Shown piece by piece: positions 47,412-58,414 of a stretch of DNA of 64,000 bases. The notes under the pieces were generated by a model. That model searched no databases. It was given only the letters and a program-made list of their open reading frames with translations, and was not told the origin of the DNA. Position 1 is the stretch's first letter; every line of letters starts with the position of its first letter. The stretch is taken from contig JASDDO010000001.1 in the NCBI GenBank assembly GCA_030015575.1, positions 320,883,595 to 320,947,594 on the forward strand. The letters are read 5' to 3'. Position numbers and translations under genes: made by a program. Source of the stretch: Agapanthus africanus. Its lineage: Eukaryota > Streptophyta > Magnoliopsida > Asparagales > Amaryllidaceae.

Positions 47412-47990
47412 TCAATAGAGCTGAACATTTACAAGATTGGAAGTGTACCCTCCGAACCTACTGCTCATGTCTGTTCTGTCGACTTAATGGATGTCGACAG
47501 CAGCGAATTTGATGATCCTCCTGATACCGATCTTGACTCTTTTCATACGTTGTTGTTTGACCCAACTATGTATCATACACATACGGACTCTTCCACCGAG
47601 ATGTCCGGGTCAACAACTGACACCGATTATGAACTGCTTTTAGAGTCTGAAGATCACCCCACACTTTGTGATGACATTATTCTTCGGGGTATTGATGAAA
47701 CTTTTGAGGAGATCTTCGCTGATGAACTCGCATTTCTGAATAACACGGGTGTTGAGATGAATCATGTCCCGATCATTGAAATTGAACCTCCACCCCCTCT
47801 TCTGAACTGTAAAAAGAATGGGAGTAATCCATCACATTCACTGCTTCGTCTCTTCAAAATGAGACGCACACACACTCTCTTCCACCCCTTACCCTTTCCC
47901 CACTTCTTCTTCCACCAACCCGAGCACTGCATTGATAAAATCTTCGAATGGTTGGTGTTGATCTTCGGTCTTTGCAAAGCTTGGCATTGA
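47412..47990 (+). pseudogene. Element F: end of the gag-protease frame
   Basis: The frame resumes with SIELNIYKIGSVPSEPTAHV after the TCAAT duplication. It continues through an acidic stretch (EFDDPPDTDLDSF, ESEDHPTLCDD, DETFEEIFADE). It ends CIDKIFEWLVLIFGLCKAWH and a TGA at 47988-47990. In Athila-type elements RT would follow an acidic linker of this kind; here no RT, RNase H or integrase motif follows. The hydrophobic tail EWLVLIFGLC is short and not a convincing membrane segment. Confidence 0.82.
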
Positions 47991-49544
47991 CCAATGATTC
48001 TTGACCCCCTCATATGATTTTCAAAGTTTAATATTGCATAACTCAAGTTTGGGGGGGAACAATATTTTTGGCTCTTGGAAAGAAAATTTTTATAAAAATT
48101 TTTAAGCTAAAAATAAGTTTGGGGGAGGATCTTCACTTATATATTTTGCCCCCAGTAATAAATTCCTCCCAGGCTTACAGGTTTTCGAGATTTAGCAGAT
48201 GGCAACAGTGAGGACACTGTTGAAAACAAGTTTGGGGGAGGTTTGTGCTTAGTTTTGCATCATGAGCATATCATTTGCATAAGCACAAAACATTTCTTTA
48301 AAAACCATAAAACAATGTTTAAAAACCATAAAAAAATTTAAAAAATTTTCAAAACCCATAAAAAATTTGTGTAAAGATTTTTTGTAAATAGTTTTTCAAA
48401 ACCCATAAAAACCTATAAAAATTTAAAAATTTTCAAAATATAAAAATATTTAATATTTATGATAATAAAAGATTAGATAGTGAACAATTACATCCATGAG
48501 ATTAGAAAAATTTAAGAAAAACTGAGAAAATTAGAAGTTTTCTTATACGAACTAGTAATAAGTAGTTATGAGCCGTTGTCCCAAGGGTTAGTAAGATGAA
48601 GGACGTCACTAATCTGAGGATAAAACTAAGTCTGAAAAATAGTTTCTATTCTGGAAAGCCAAACATTTTGAACGTTGATACCCTGCTATTCGCACTTACA
48701 CACGTCTTAAAGCCCGTGTTAGTAGAGGATACCTTGAAATGCTCTTGTCTTAAAGCCAAAAGTATGAAGGAAATAAAAAAAAATCAATAAAATATAAAGT
48801 GGTGAGAAAAATGGACACTGGTTTTGTTATCGCCAAGGGCAATAAAAAATTTATAGCGAGGGTGCTTTTTCACCTAGTGCCCTAGGGCCAACTGGTCTGG
48901 GAGTCACTGCTATACCTGTGGTGGTGCAAGACGAGGAAAATACACCAAATAAGCAAGCATATGAGTAATCGGTCGGTTAGTACCTCAAGAAGTATTAACG
49001 GTCGCATGAAAGTGTGTAAGCACATCTAGATATTCATTAATTAAAAAGTACTGAGGCTGATGGGCAAGAGTATGATAGCTTGAATTGAATTCTCCGGGTG
49101 TAGGGATGTCCTTTACACACACGCAGGGTGATATGATCGATGTTTGGAATAAAGATAGGAATGAAGAATAAGACGATGTTTTATTGAGAGAGGACGAGAT
49201 TTCTAACATCTTTTCATGACCATTAAGATAGGGCTCATGACAACCGAAAAGCTAGCTTAGTTGGAAACCCTAATTTTCAAGGCTTTTCTTTTACAATTCT
49301 TGTCTTTAAATGTAATATTCATGATCTTTCTTTTATTATTGGATTTTGTGGGTGCAATCCGCTGAAAACCCTCAGGAGACAACACTCCTCCTACTAGGGA
49401 CACCTAGAGGTTTAAAGGCTTGTTGCACGTGCTCAGTGCAATCGTGTTGCCTACGAAAGTGTGCTTTTCTCTTTCTTTGTTTTCTCCTTCACTTTTTAAT
49501 AAAACTATTCGATCGAGACGATCGAAAATAAGTTTGGGGGAATT
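47991..49544 (+). other. 3' noncoding region of element F with repeated polypurine tracts
   Basis: AT-rich and without genes. AAGTTTGGGGG occurs at about 48046, 48115, 48230 and 49530. Only the last abuts the 3' LTR and is the functional polypurine tract. Runs of AAAACCATAAAA occur at 48300-48460. Confidence 0.82.
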
Positions 49545-51311
49545 TGATCAGTCGAAAATACTGCATTTCTAACACGGCAATTTCCCTACCTTTTGCAGTC
49601 AAGTAAAGCTATCCGGTATTCATATCACTCATATTTGCAAAACACATGTAAAATATTGGACTACTTGTACTGTACACTAAAACCAGCACTTTTAGGGAAA
49701 TTGTGTGTGTTTCATGGCATCGCATCATCCTTGTATTGCGCAACTCTTGTCTCGGTGAAATTGTGCAGGAAATTCCAGAAGCAGGGCCTAATTGGGAAAT
49801 GAACTAATAAAAGACACACCAATTCAAAGGCTAAAGATCTGGAGCAATACAGAAGGCCAAATAAAAATCCATATATCAGAAAAAGGCCCACAAGACAATC
49901 CAAGAATTACCACAAAATTTGAAGCATCAATGCCACCAAAGGGCCGCGGATCCGCGGCCCAAGCCCCCTTGGCGCGGCGGATCCGCGGCCTTTTGAGGAG
50001 ATCAATTCACCCAATTTTGTCACATGCTCAATTATAACGGCCAAAGCTTCCAGAAGACCCCAGAAGCTCCACGTGGCACATCTAGAAGGCTCGGCTCAAC
50101 AAACTCTTGGAGGGAAATTCAAAATTTAAAGCTTAACTAACTTTTTGGAGGGAAATTTAAATTATTTGATAACTAACCTGTGGGGGGAATTCAAATTTCA
50201 ATTCTAGATCTAAGATTTGGAAAGTCTATAAAAGGGAGCCTAAATCTAGAGGGGAGATTGTTCAAGAATTATCATCATCTTCTACCCACAAGTTTAGTGA
50301 CAAAAGCTTGTGCCAAATTCAATTCCTATCTCCAATTCAAAATCAAGATCAAGATCCCGAGATCAATTTGAGCAAGAGAGCCTTCAACCTTTAGCAAGCG
50401 ACGCCGGATTTCCAACGGAGCAAGAGATCCACGCCGATCCGCGACTCAAGGAGCCGAGCGAAGCCGAAATCGACGATCTAGTTCCTTCCTTTTGTAAATT
50501 CAAGAGAGTTGTAACGAAATTTGTCGATAAATAAAGGTGAATTTTCTATATCTTGCTTATATTTTAATTCAAGCATAATGATTAGAATTCAATTTGTGAT
50601 TGTGTTTGTGATCATGATGTTTGAGTAATCTCCGCTAGTGTAGGAGTTGTGACGATCTTTAGATGATGATGATTTAAATATTTCTACAATTCTTAAATCC
50701 TATAATGTTTGGAAATTCTAGTTAATCAAATGATTAATAACCTAGTTTCGAGATGATGCTTTCTTGATCGTGTTCACTCGAAACTAGGGAACAACTATTA
50801 AACATTTGATTAACTAGAAGCTAGAATTTGAATGCGATCCATCGAAAGGACAAAGGATGAGTTGCGGAATCCCTAATTTTCTAGCAAAGATCCTTAAACC
50901 TCGATGAATTTTGCATCGATCTAGTATCAATTCATTAATGGATAAGAATTAGTAATCTTTAGATCTCATCACATCTATAGATCCGATCTACTCCTATGAG
51001 CCATACTTCTAGTCTTGATTGTTGGTTGGAAATTATCTCGCATCCCTATTCTTGCTCTTTAATGTCTTTTCTAGATCTAGATTTTTCTTATTTCTTGATC
51101 TTTAAATGCAAATCATGAATTGTTTTCTTTTCTTTTGCTTAAATTTTCAACTCATCTAATTCAAGAATTGAACGGAACTCACTTTCCCTGTGGACGATCC
51201 GCACTCACTTACAATCTACATCCGACACCGTAGTTGATTGCGGTCAAATAATTTTTGGTTGTGATTTCTTTACAATTTACAATTCACACAATCGGAAAAT
51301 CAAATCAATCA
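49545..51311 (+). mobile_element. 3' LTR of element F
   Basis: 1767 bp, TGATCAGTCG...AATCAATCA, followed by the TSD ATTCC at 51312-51316. The TATA box (50226-50236) and GC-rich inverted repeat (49941-49990) are preserved. Confidence 0.95.
49941..49990. repeat. GC-rich inverted-repeat module, F 3' LTR
   Basis: No differences were seen from the 5' LTR copy at 32878-32927. Confidence 0.88.
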
Positions 51312-51316
51312 ATTCC

Positions 51317-52687
51317 AGAACCGCAAATGATTACTGAAAATTTGATAAGAACCTAAAGATTCTATCTGATTTGACATTCCATTGGCCACTCCGCAGATAA
51401 GGTGGGTAACCCCAGGCACCCAAGAGGTACTCCGGTAGCCTCAAGGACGGTGGCAGGGAGTTTCTTGTTTACCCAGACTTGCCATTGCTGTTGTTCCAGA
51501 CTATGAGACCCGGCAGGAGGATAAGTATAGCGTCGTTCTAAGCTGGCTTCAGAAATGTACGTGTATATGACTCTGCCAGAGGGTTGTCATAGTCAGTGGG
51601 AGCAGCGGAAGCATGGTGGACAAGTAGCTTATGTCTATTTATAGACTAAAGCAGATATAGCGGAGATAGATCATCTATTTCTGATGTGACAGTCATAGGT
51701 TTGACTTTATCAGAATAGGGGATGGATCTGTTAAGAAGGTAGTAGGGTATGATGTCCTGGTATTTGGATGACATACACACGGTAGGAAGTGATATTCCTA
51801 TACTATGATCGGTTATACTTTGGTTGTCACACAGTGGTTTCTCCATATGGGACTTGGATATAATATCAAGACATTCTGGTTACTAGATCTATAGATCTAG
51901 ATTTTGGTGGTTTCCCAATCAGGGTACTTTGACAACATTCTATGAGCATTTTGAATGGACGACTCCTGGCACGGTAGTGTACCTGCAGGTGATGGAGTCA
52001 CCCTCTCTAAAGGTGTCTTACAGACTAAAGGGGAAAGGGACGTGCATGATTGGCAGATCACTTGCTTAGGAAATTGAGTCAATCATGAGATGTCAAGTAC
52101 CACACCAGATGTTGTTTTTGCAGTAGGTGCAATAAGTTGATATTGATCCAATCCTGGAGAAACAATCGAAAGCAGTTTTAGAACATAAGTTGATGTTCTA
52201 TGGAAATGATAACGGCAGCCTCCTTTGGGAGACAGTTATCATTCCAGGCTTCCAAGGTGACCTGGATGACAGAGTGACTGTCAGAGTTATAGTTCTCCCT
52301 CTGAAGAGGGGCAGTATTTTGGACAGGTGGTCCAGGCGGGTACTGAGGGAGGCATGGCGCAGGATACTGATTAAGTTCAGTTGATGATACAGTCTAAGAA
52401 GTTTGGATTTGGAGTTCATTTATGAACTAGGTCCCATCAGACATCCAGACATATTCTAAGACAAGTATTGCTCATTTCGGGAGATGGGTTTCTCCGCGAA
52501 CTTGAGATAAAGAGAGACATAGAAAGAAACATCACAGCAGATCCGCTCACTAAGGCTATTCCTCAAACGCATTAGTTTTGCAAACGAGCTTTGTGAGACT
52601 GACTAGTAGAGGAGTTGGGTGTTCGGTATCACACGGGCTGTGAGTATGCGACATCGCAATAATTAGCCTTGAGTGCAAGTGGGAGAT
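51317..52687 (+). pseudogene. Copia E decayed RT/RNase H and polypurine tract
   Basis: Fragments of copia pol are readable. YLDDIHTVGSDIPML (51762-51806) matches the RT catalytic region YVDDILLIGNDIPML of copia A. GGAGTCACCCTCTCTAAAGG (~51996) matches the 'HGVTLSKD' segment, and 'ADPLTKAIPQTH' (~52540) is the RNase H tail. Stops and frameshifts separate them. GCAAGTGGGAGAT at 52675-52687 is the polypurine tract. The decay is far greater than the few-percent divergence between the two E LTRs. Confidence 0.85.
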
Positions 52688-54621
52688 TGTTGGAGATAGT
52701 GCCCTCAGAGTCAATTATTGGATCACAGGCACGTGATTGCAATGATTGAGGGAGGACCTGTCCCAGTAGGACAGTCTTACTCAAGATGATAGTATGCTAT
52801 CTGGTTTATCTTTATCATCGTGTACTGCTTTAGGTGACCTTACAGGTCACTATTGAGCAATGATAGAGCCCCTAGGATTCTTGCTTGACTGCCAGCAGTA
52901 TGAGGGCGATCATATACGTGGGAGCTGGGATCTATAAGCACATCCTTAAAAGGTCCCTAGTCGAGGGAGTTTCGAGACACGGCATCGATACTCCAGAGTA
53001 GACTAGTGTATACAGTCGAGACCCCGACGAGGGGCGGTGGCCGGTCTCACAAGCCACTGGTGTCAGTTGGTTCACCTAAGATGTATACAGGTGCTCATTG
53101 GGTTATGAGTACACCGGACAGGACTCGCCGGGAACATGCTTGTTGGTCTTATACCTGACGTCAGATAGCAGTTCCCTGGTGACATGTGTACAGGTTAGTT
53201 CATCGACCTGAGATCGTCATTTGTCTCGTGTGAGTTCCCACTGTACTTTGATTACTACCCTACCACGCTCAAAGGAGACATGCAAACAGGTTTTAGTTGG
53301 GTACTGTCCCGAGCCACATGGAGGCAGTGAGCGGATCTACGGGGTTCGTCTCTCCCGGTATTGGGGGTGAGGTCACGCTGTGTCTAGGAGAGCCATTACA
53401 CGAAGTCCTTGGCCAAGGCAGGAGATTTACTGGTTGGTATTCCAGTAGTTTCTCAGGGTGTTCTGGGCTACTGTCCGACACGACTTGTACCGCTTTTGGG
53501 GGTCTGACTTTTACCAACCCCCTAGGCCCGCCATGCGATGCTCATAGACGAACGGACCGGACTGTACGGATATTGTCACTGACAGGCTCAGAAGGTTGTC
53601 AGTATGAGTTCGCTCATCGACGTCCCTTTTAGTCAATACCTGGTAGCCCGTCACGTATGGCTAATACCTCTGACGTGCTAGTGGTTAAATCCACAGCCAA
53701 AGTATTGACGAGTCTTTAGAGTCCCCCACAGACCGTTTTCTCATGTTTCGGGAGAAACGCTGTAGAGGCCGTATGGAGATATGGCAGGGTTCGATCAGAT
53801 ACGTGCGGTATTGCACGGATCATGATCGGACGGATAATACTAGCTGGCTTTGGTTTAAGCCGGATCCTAGTATTGTACAGTGTAGATTTTGTCTCTTTTC
53901 ATTTGTATTCAGTGGGAATACAAATGCGGGCATGTATATGCAGTCGCGGGGTTTTCATGTAATTTATTACGGGATCAGTTTTCTGAAGTTGCCAGTTTGC
54001 ATTCCGTTTCGGCCAGTTTTCCTTTGTTCCTTCACGGCCGGATTTTTCCGATGGAGGGGGTTATTTGCAATTGTGCAAATTAGTTTTGTGGAAGGGGTTT
54101 CTTGCAATTTGAGGGACTATGATAATCTTGCATCATTAGATTCATTTTGCTTCATTATGTCTTGCTTTAATTAGGATGGGATTGATTTGGATCATTGAAG
54201 TGAGACTTGCTTTTAGGCTTATGGTCATCTTTTTCTTTACTACTACACTCACCACCCTTGTTGTTGATTATTGGACTCTCCCATTTTTAGAGGGGCCGGC
54301 CACTTGAGGGGAGAGAGGAGAGAGGTTCATTTTATAAGTGGAAAATTCTTCATCTCATTCCTTGCTAGAAAAATGAGAGCACCATTTTCCTCCAAAGTTC
54401 TTTCTCTTCTCCACCATCAATAGCAACTTCATAAACCCCAAGAGACAATACATTCTACATTTCATCTACAGCATCCTTGGGCACGTCGGCTCACCAACTT
54501 CGTGCCTGAGTTGCCTCAGTCCAGAGGTGGGAGCCTGTAATAGAACCCGGCGATGTGGTACCCGTTCCGACGAGGAGATGAAGATCGGAGATTCCGCAAG
54601 GAGATCGGAGTGGAGGCCAAA
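52688..54621 (+). mobile_element. 3' LTR of copia E, cut by gypsy H
   Basis: Starts TGTTGGAGATAG after the polypurine tract and aligns with 26080-28012 of the 5' LTR. It stops at GGAGGCCAAA, where TGTCACGACCC of gypsy H begins; the 5' LTR continues GGAGGCCGAAGACTG. About 185 bp of the LTR end are missing and should lie beyond the window. Confidence 0.92.
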
Positions 54622-56697
54622 TGTCACGACCCAAAATTGGCCCGTGACGGCCCTAATACTACGCAACGCCAAAAGACATAACGCAGTAAAAGAAAGCCAA
54701 AACCCAGAAACCTAAACCAAGAAAAATACGGAAAAGATAATATAGTTTTTGAAACATTTGAAATCATAACCCAAATTCTTTAAAGGTCTTACTTTCTTTC
54801 TTTAAAATTTTAGCAACACCCCCCCTTTTTGTAAAATCTTACCAAGATGAATACAATACAAAAATATGAAGCTATAGCGAAGAAATAAGACAATAGAGAG
54901 AAAGCTGTATATAAAAGGCAACAAACCCACAAATAATATACAGTAACGTCCTCACCAAGTCTCTAAGTCAACAACATAATAGTAGATGGAGAGTACAAGA
55001 TACAACGAATGTACAATATAAAATACAGATGACCACCAAAACCCACCTAAGCAAAATAGTACTGTGAGCTGATGCGGTATCTGTAGCAAAAGATGATAGC
55101 TGGAAAGCTGAATAGCCTGCCTCGACTATTCTGGGGAAAAACCTGAAACACCTGTGGCACAACGGGGGTGAGTTGCCAACTCGTGAATAGTAGATAACAT
55201 TTACAGGTAATCGCAGGAATGTACGTACAGTATGAATCTAAGATATGCGATTACAGTAATAACATGTCATGTAAAAGCTGAATAAAGGGAAGTACACTAG
55301 CAGGTACAATCAATATGTGAAGCAATAGTAACATGACAATAATATGCAATAACCATGCAATAGGGATATGAGAAAGTAGATATGCAACTATCATAAGGGT
55401 ACCCTAACAGGTACTACCAATATATGAATCTGTGCATAAAGTAGATAAGTGTGAGGTATAGGGTGGAGTATGTCATTTCCACGGAAACCTGACATCGTGG
55501 CAGGATCACAATCCAACAAGACACTCAATCCCAAATCCTTTAATCAGCCCCCAACTGGGCTCTCACATCGTATAAGTATCACATCACCTCAATGTACAAT
55601 ATCGAATAGCTCTCCTATATCTCGAATGTACAGATTAACAATCTCTTCCATATCTAATATCCAATGTCAATGAATCACCTATACCCCAAGTCGAATCTCA
55701 AGTAAGTTTCTAACATCCTAAAGGTATATATATATTTGCAGAAATAAATATGATGGGGGCAATACACATATATTAGCGTCCCATTCCGCTAATATTGGTG
55801 TAAGGGTATATATAACAACGGCTAATCCCCTGTTATATATACAAAGGTATTAAAAGAAATATCATGAAAACAATGTGCCAAGTATCGACACAGAAATCCT
55901 GATAGGTATGTATCATACGCTGTCCCGAAAGCACGAGTGCCTAGCTCTGACCCTCGCCTTTCGACGTATGCATACGTGCATGACTCCCAACGGTGTCTCC
56001 ATGACCCCCGCAGAGTCGTTAGTACTGTCACCGGTAGGTACTAACCCGTCTCCAGGCTCAATCGGAAACATCCATCGATCTTCTTGCCGAGGGGAACCAT
56101 ACCAGGCCCCACCATGTACCCTCATACGGCAACCACACCTCGTATGGAGCATATAATCAAAACCGATAAATCTCATGGTGGCTGCGCAAATATCATATCA
56201 AGGAAACCGGGTTTTTCAATGTATGCATAATTTCATGAACTCCCGCGGTTCCCAAATCCAGAAATCATCATGTGAAATCCAAATAACAATGCGCAAATCC
56301 AGGAATAAATATATGCGATATATCTGAAATGCGAGCATATAAATGAGAATATGTAGCTGGAACCAGATGTATGCGAAACCAATAAGGTACAACTAAGTAA
56401 CATCGGTAAAGGTAAATATATGATTGCATCTGAATATGTGTGTAACATGCAGGTGTAGCAATGTATAGGTATCTACCTATAGTAACTGATGTCGTATACC
56501 CCCTGGGTATAAGAAGAAATGAGTAAGATATACCTGTAGATGTATCGTAAAGGGTAAGTGTACCTATCACTATTGGTACGATACTCTATAGGTATATAGG
56601 TATGGTAATGTCATATGTGATAAGCAGTACGAATCAATGTCACAAGGTGCCTAACCAAGCAATATAATATCTATAATGGTTTATGTGTGACATGGCA

Positions 56698-56758
56698 ATT
56701 ATTGACGGTGTGTGTGTAGCATACAATCCGTGCTCGTGCAACATGAACCGTCAATAAT
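56698..56758 (-). other. Long hairpin in gypsy H LTR
   Basis: ATTATTGACGGT pairs perfectly with ACCGTCAATAAT over 12 bp. It is the inverted homologue of the hairpins at 708-768 and 19508-19569. Confidence 0.75.
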
Positions 56759-57789
56759 GTGTGCAGTGCCCTACGGCTACTAGTCGCAGTACAACTATAT
56801 CTAAGTGAATAGGTGAAGGCGCAATTCTAACAATGACGTAGAATATGCGACAAGTATTAGAATCCTAGCCCAGACGCATAACGCCATGCGGGCGATTCCC
56901 CTGTAGATGTTAAATCTACTCACCTACGCTCCATGCTAGGTGAATCCTACCATCTGCTTCTCCCTGTAGTAGTGTCCGTAGTCCCTGCATGCAAACCTGC
57001 AAAGAAGACATAAAAATCATATATAAGCCAAATATTCCGCGAAACGCGATATCGAACCAAAACGAGAAACTCGCGTCGCGAACTAAACGCGCGTGTGCAC
57101 GATACGCTGAATCGTGTGTGTACGCGTCTAAAACCATCGCGACACGCCGCGATACGCTGGATCACAGAACCCACTTACGTATCGTGCGTATCGCGCAAAC
57201 ACAACGGACATGAAAAACGATATTTGATCCCAGATTTTCCTACAGGTCAAAACTTACAAAACTAGACATGCCAAAACACTACAATACACTGCAGACTACC
57301 CTACACAAAACCCCAGCATCCAACTCACCTTCCTGGCCGCAATTTGCGGCCAGATTGAATTATTTGGCGGCCTGAGTAAGGAGAAGGTGGCTCGTGTTCT
57401 TGTGGTGATATCTAGACCTAGTGTACATGCTCCAGTCTTCTTAATTTTATCCTGTAGGGTCCGGGTCAATAGCAGATTCCAGATGTCACAATTATCGCTT
57501 AAAAACACCAATTTGCACTAAAAAAGAAACCCTATGGTATTTTAGTGAAGTATGGGTCAATTCTCAGTTAAGGTGACCTTAACTAAACTAAAATAAGCTA
57601 GGTTAACTAACACAATCATCACTTAATCAATATTCCACACAAATCACCATAATCTAGCACTAAACTCATAATTAACACTAATCGAAGCTAATCAATGCAT
57701 AACTTAAGCAAACCACGAAATGGGGTTCAAGAAGTATACCCTAATGAACCCTAGAAGGCAGGTGAAGAAGTGGAAGGAGCTGCTATAAG

Positions 57790-57930
57790 TCGCTGGAGCT
57801 CCTGCTGCCGTTGCTGCCTACTGTTGCTGTTGCTGCTGATGATGTCTGCTGCTGCTGCTGCTGATGATGATGATGTTGTTGCTGATGGTGATGATGCTGC
57901 CACTGCTGCTTGCTGCTACTTCTGCTGCTG
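57790..57930. repeat. Trinucleotide microsatellite (GCT/GAT)n
   Basis: Imperfect GCTGCTGCTGATGATGATG runs within the gypsy H LTR. On the minus strand they give a 92-codon frame rich in His and Gln, which is a by-product of the repeat. Confidence 0.88.
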
Positions 57931-58401
57931 CTGTGTATGAGTGTGTGTATGTGTTGAGAGTGAGAGAATGAGAGAATAAGAGTGAGAAAGGAAAATGAGA
58001 GCATCAAACACACACACCCTTCTCTTTCTCTTTCTTCATTAAAGAAGCATGGCTTGGCCATGTAGCACCATGCCTCTCTCTCTCTCTCTCAAAGTCAACC
58101 CATTCAAACAATTTAAAAACCCTTTTTGCAAATTCATTTTCCATTTTTAAAAGAACAACCATAACACTTAAACAAAACATAAAACTAACTTAAGACAATG
58201 GCTAGCTAACCATGATTGCTAATCATGTTTAACCCCAAAAACAACCCTAGTTATCATGCACAAGTGTGTGTGTGCCTAACAAAATTCTAATAAAATACTC
58301 ATTAAATAGGATAAAATATTTAAAACTTAATTTGGTAAACATTTTATTAAAAACCATATATTAAAATATAATTAGCTACAAAACACATTCAAGGTGTTAC
58401 A

Positions 58402-58414
58402 ATCTCCCCCCTTA
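58402..58414 (-). other. Polypurine tract of gypsy H
   Basis: The minus strand reads AAGGGGGGAGAT directly before TGTAACACC. A GAATTCGGGGACGAATTTC type sequence lies just upstream, common at the 3' end of chromovirus pol. Confidence 0.88.

Larger units (their letters stand above)
32483..51311 (+). mobile_element. Element F: Athila/Tat-like Ty3/gypsy, non-autonomous, hosting G
   Basis: Two LTRs (32483-34248 and 49545-51311), TSD ATTCC on both sides, a tRNA-Asp primer site, a gag-protease frame and a polypurine tract define a complete unit. The primer site and the protease sequence fit the Athila/Tat side of plant Ty3/gypsy. No RT, RNase H or integrase exists between protease and 3' LTR, after removing the nested element G (37683-47411 plus one TCAAT). 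Without G it would be about 9.1 kb. LTRs differ at roughly 16 sites plus one indel by eye (~0.9%), so the insertion is young. Confidence 0.93.
54622..58401 (-). mobile_element. 3' LTR of gypsy H
   Basis: 3780 bp, TGTCACGACCC...AAGGTGTTACA on the plus strand. It shares the constant block (55156-55190), long hairpin (56698-56758) and donor-like block (56881-56935) with the two other LTRs of the family. It contains a (GCT/GAT)n microsatellite (57790-57930). Polypurine tract and internal sequence follow on its right, so it is the 3' LTR of a minus-strand element. Confidence 0.9.

Noticed and set aside
57783..58061. 92-codon frame with His/Gln runs
   Set aside because: A trinucleotide microsatellite inside the gypsy H LTR; no conserved domain and no gene context.
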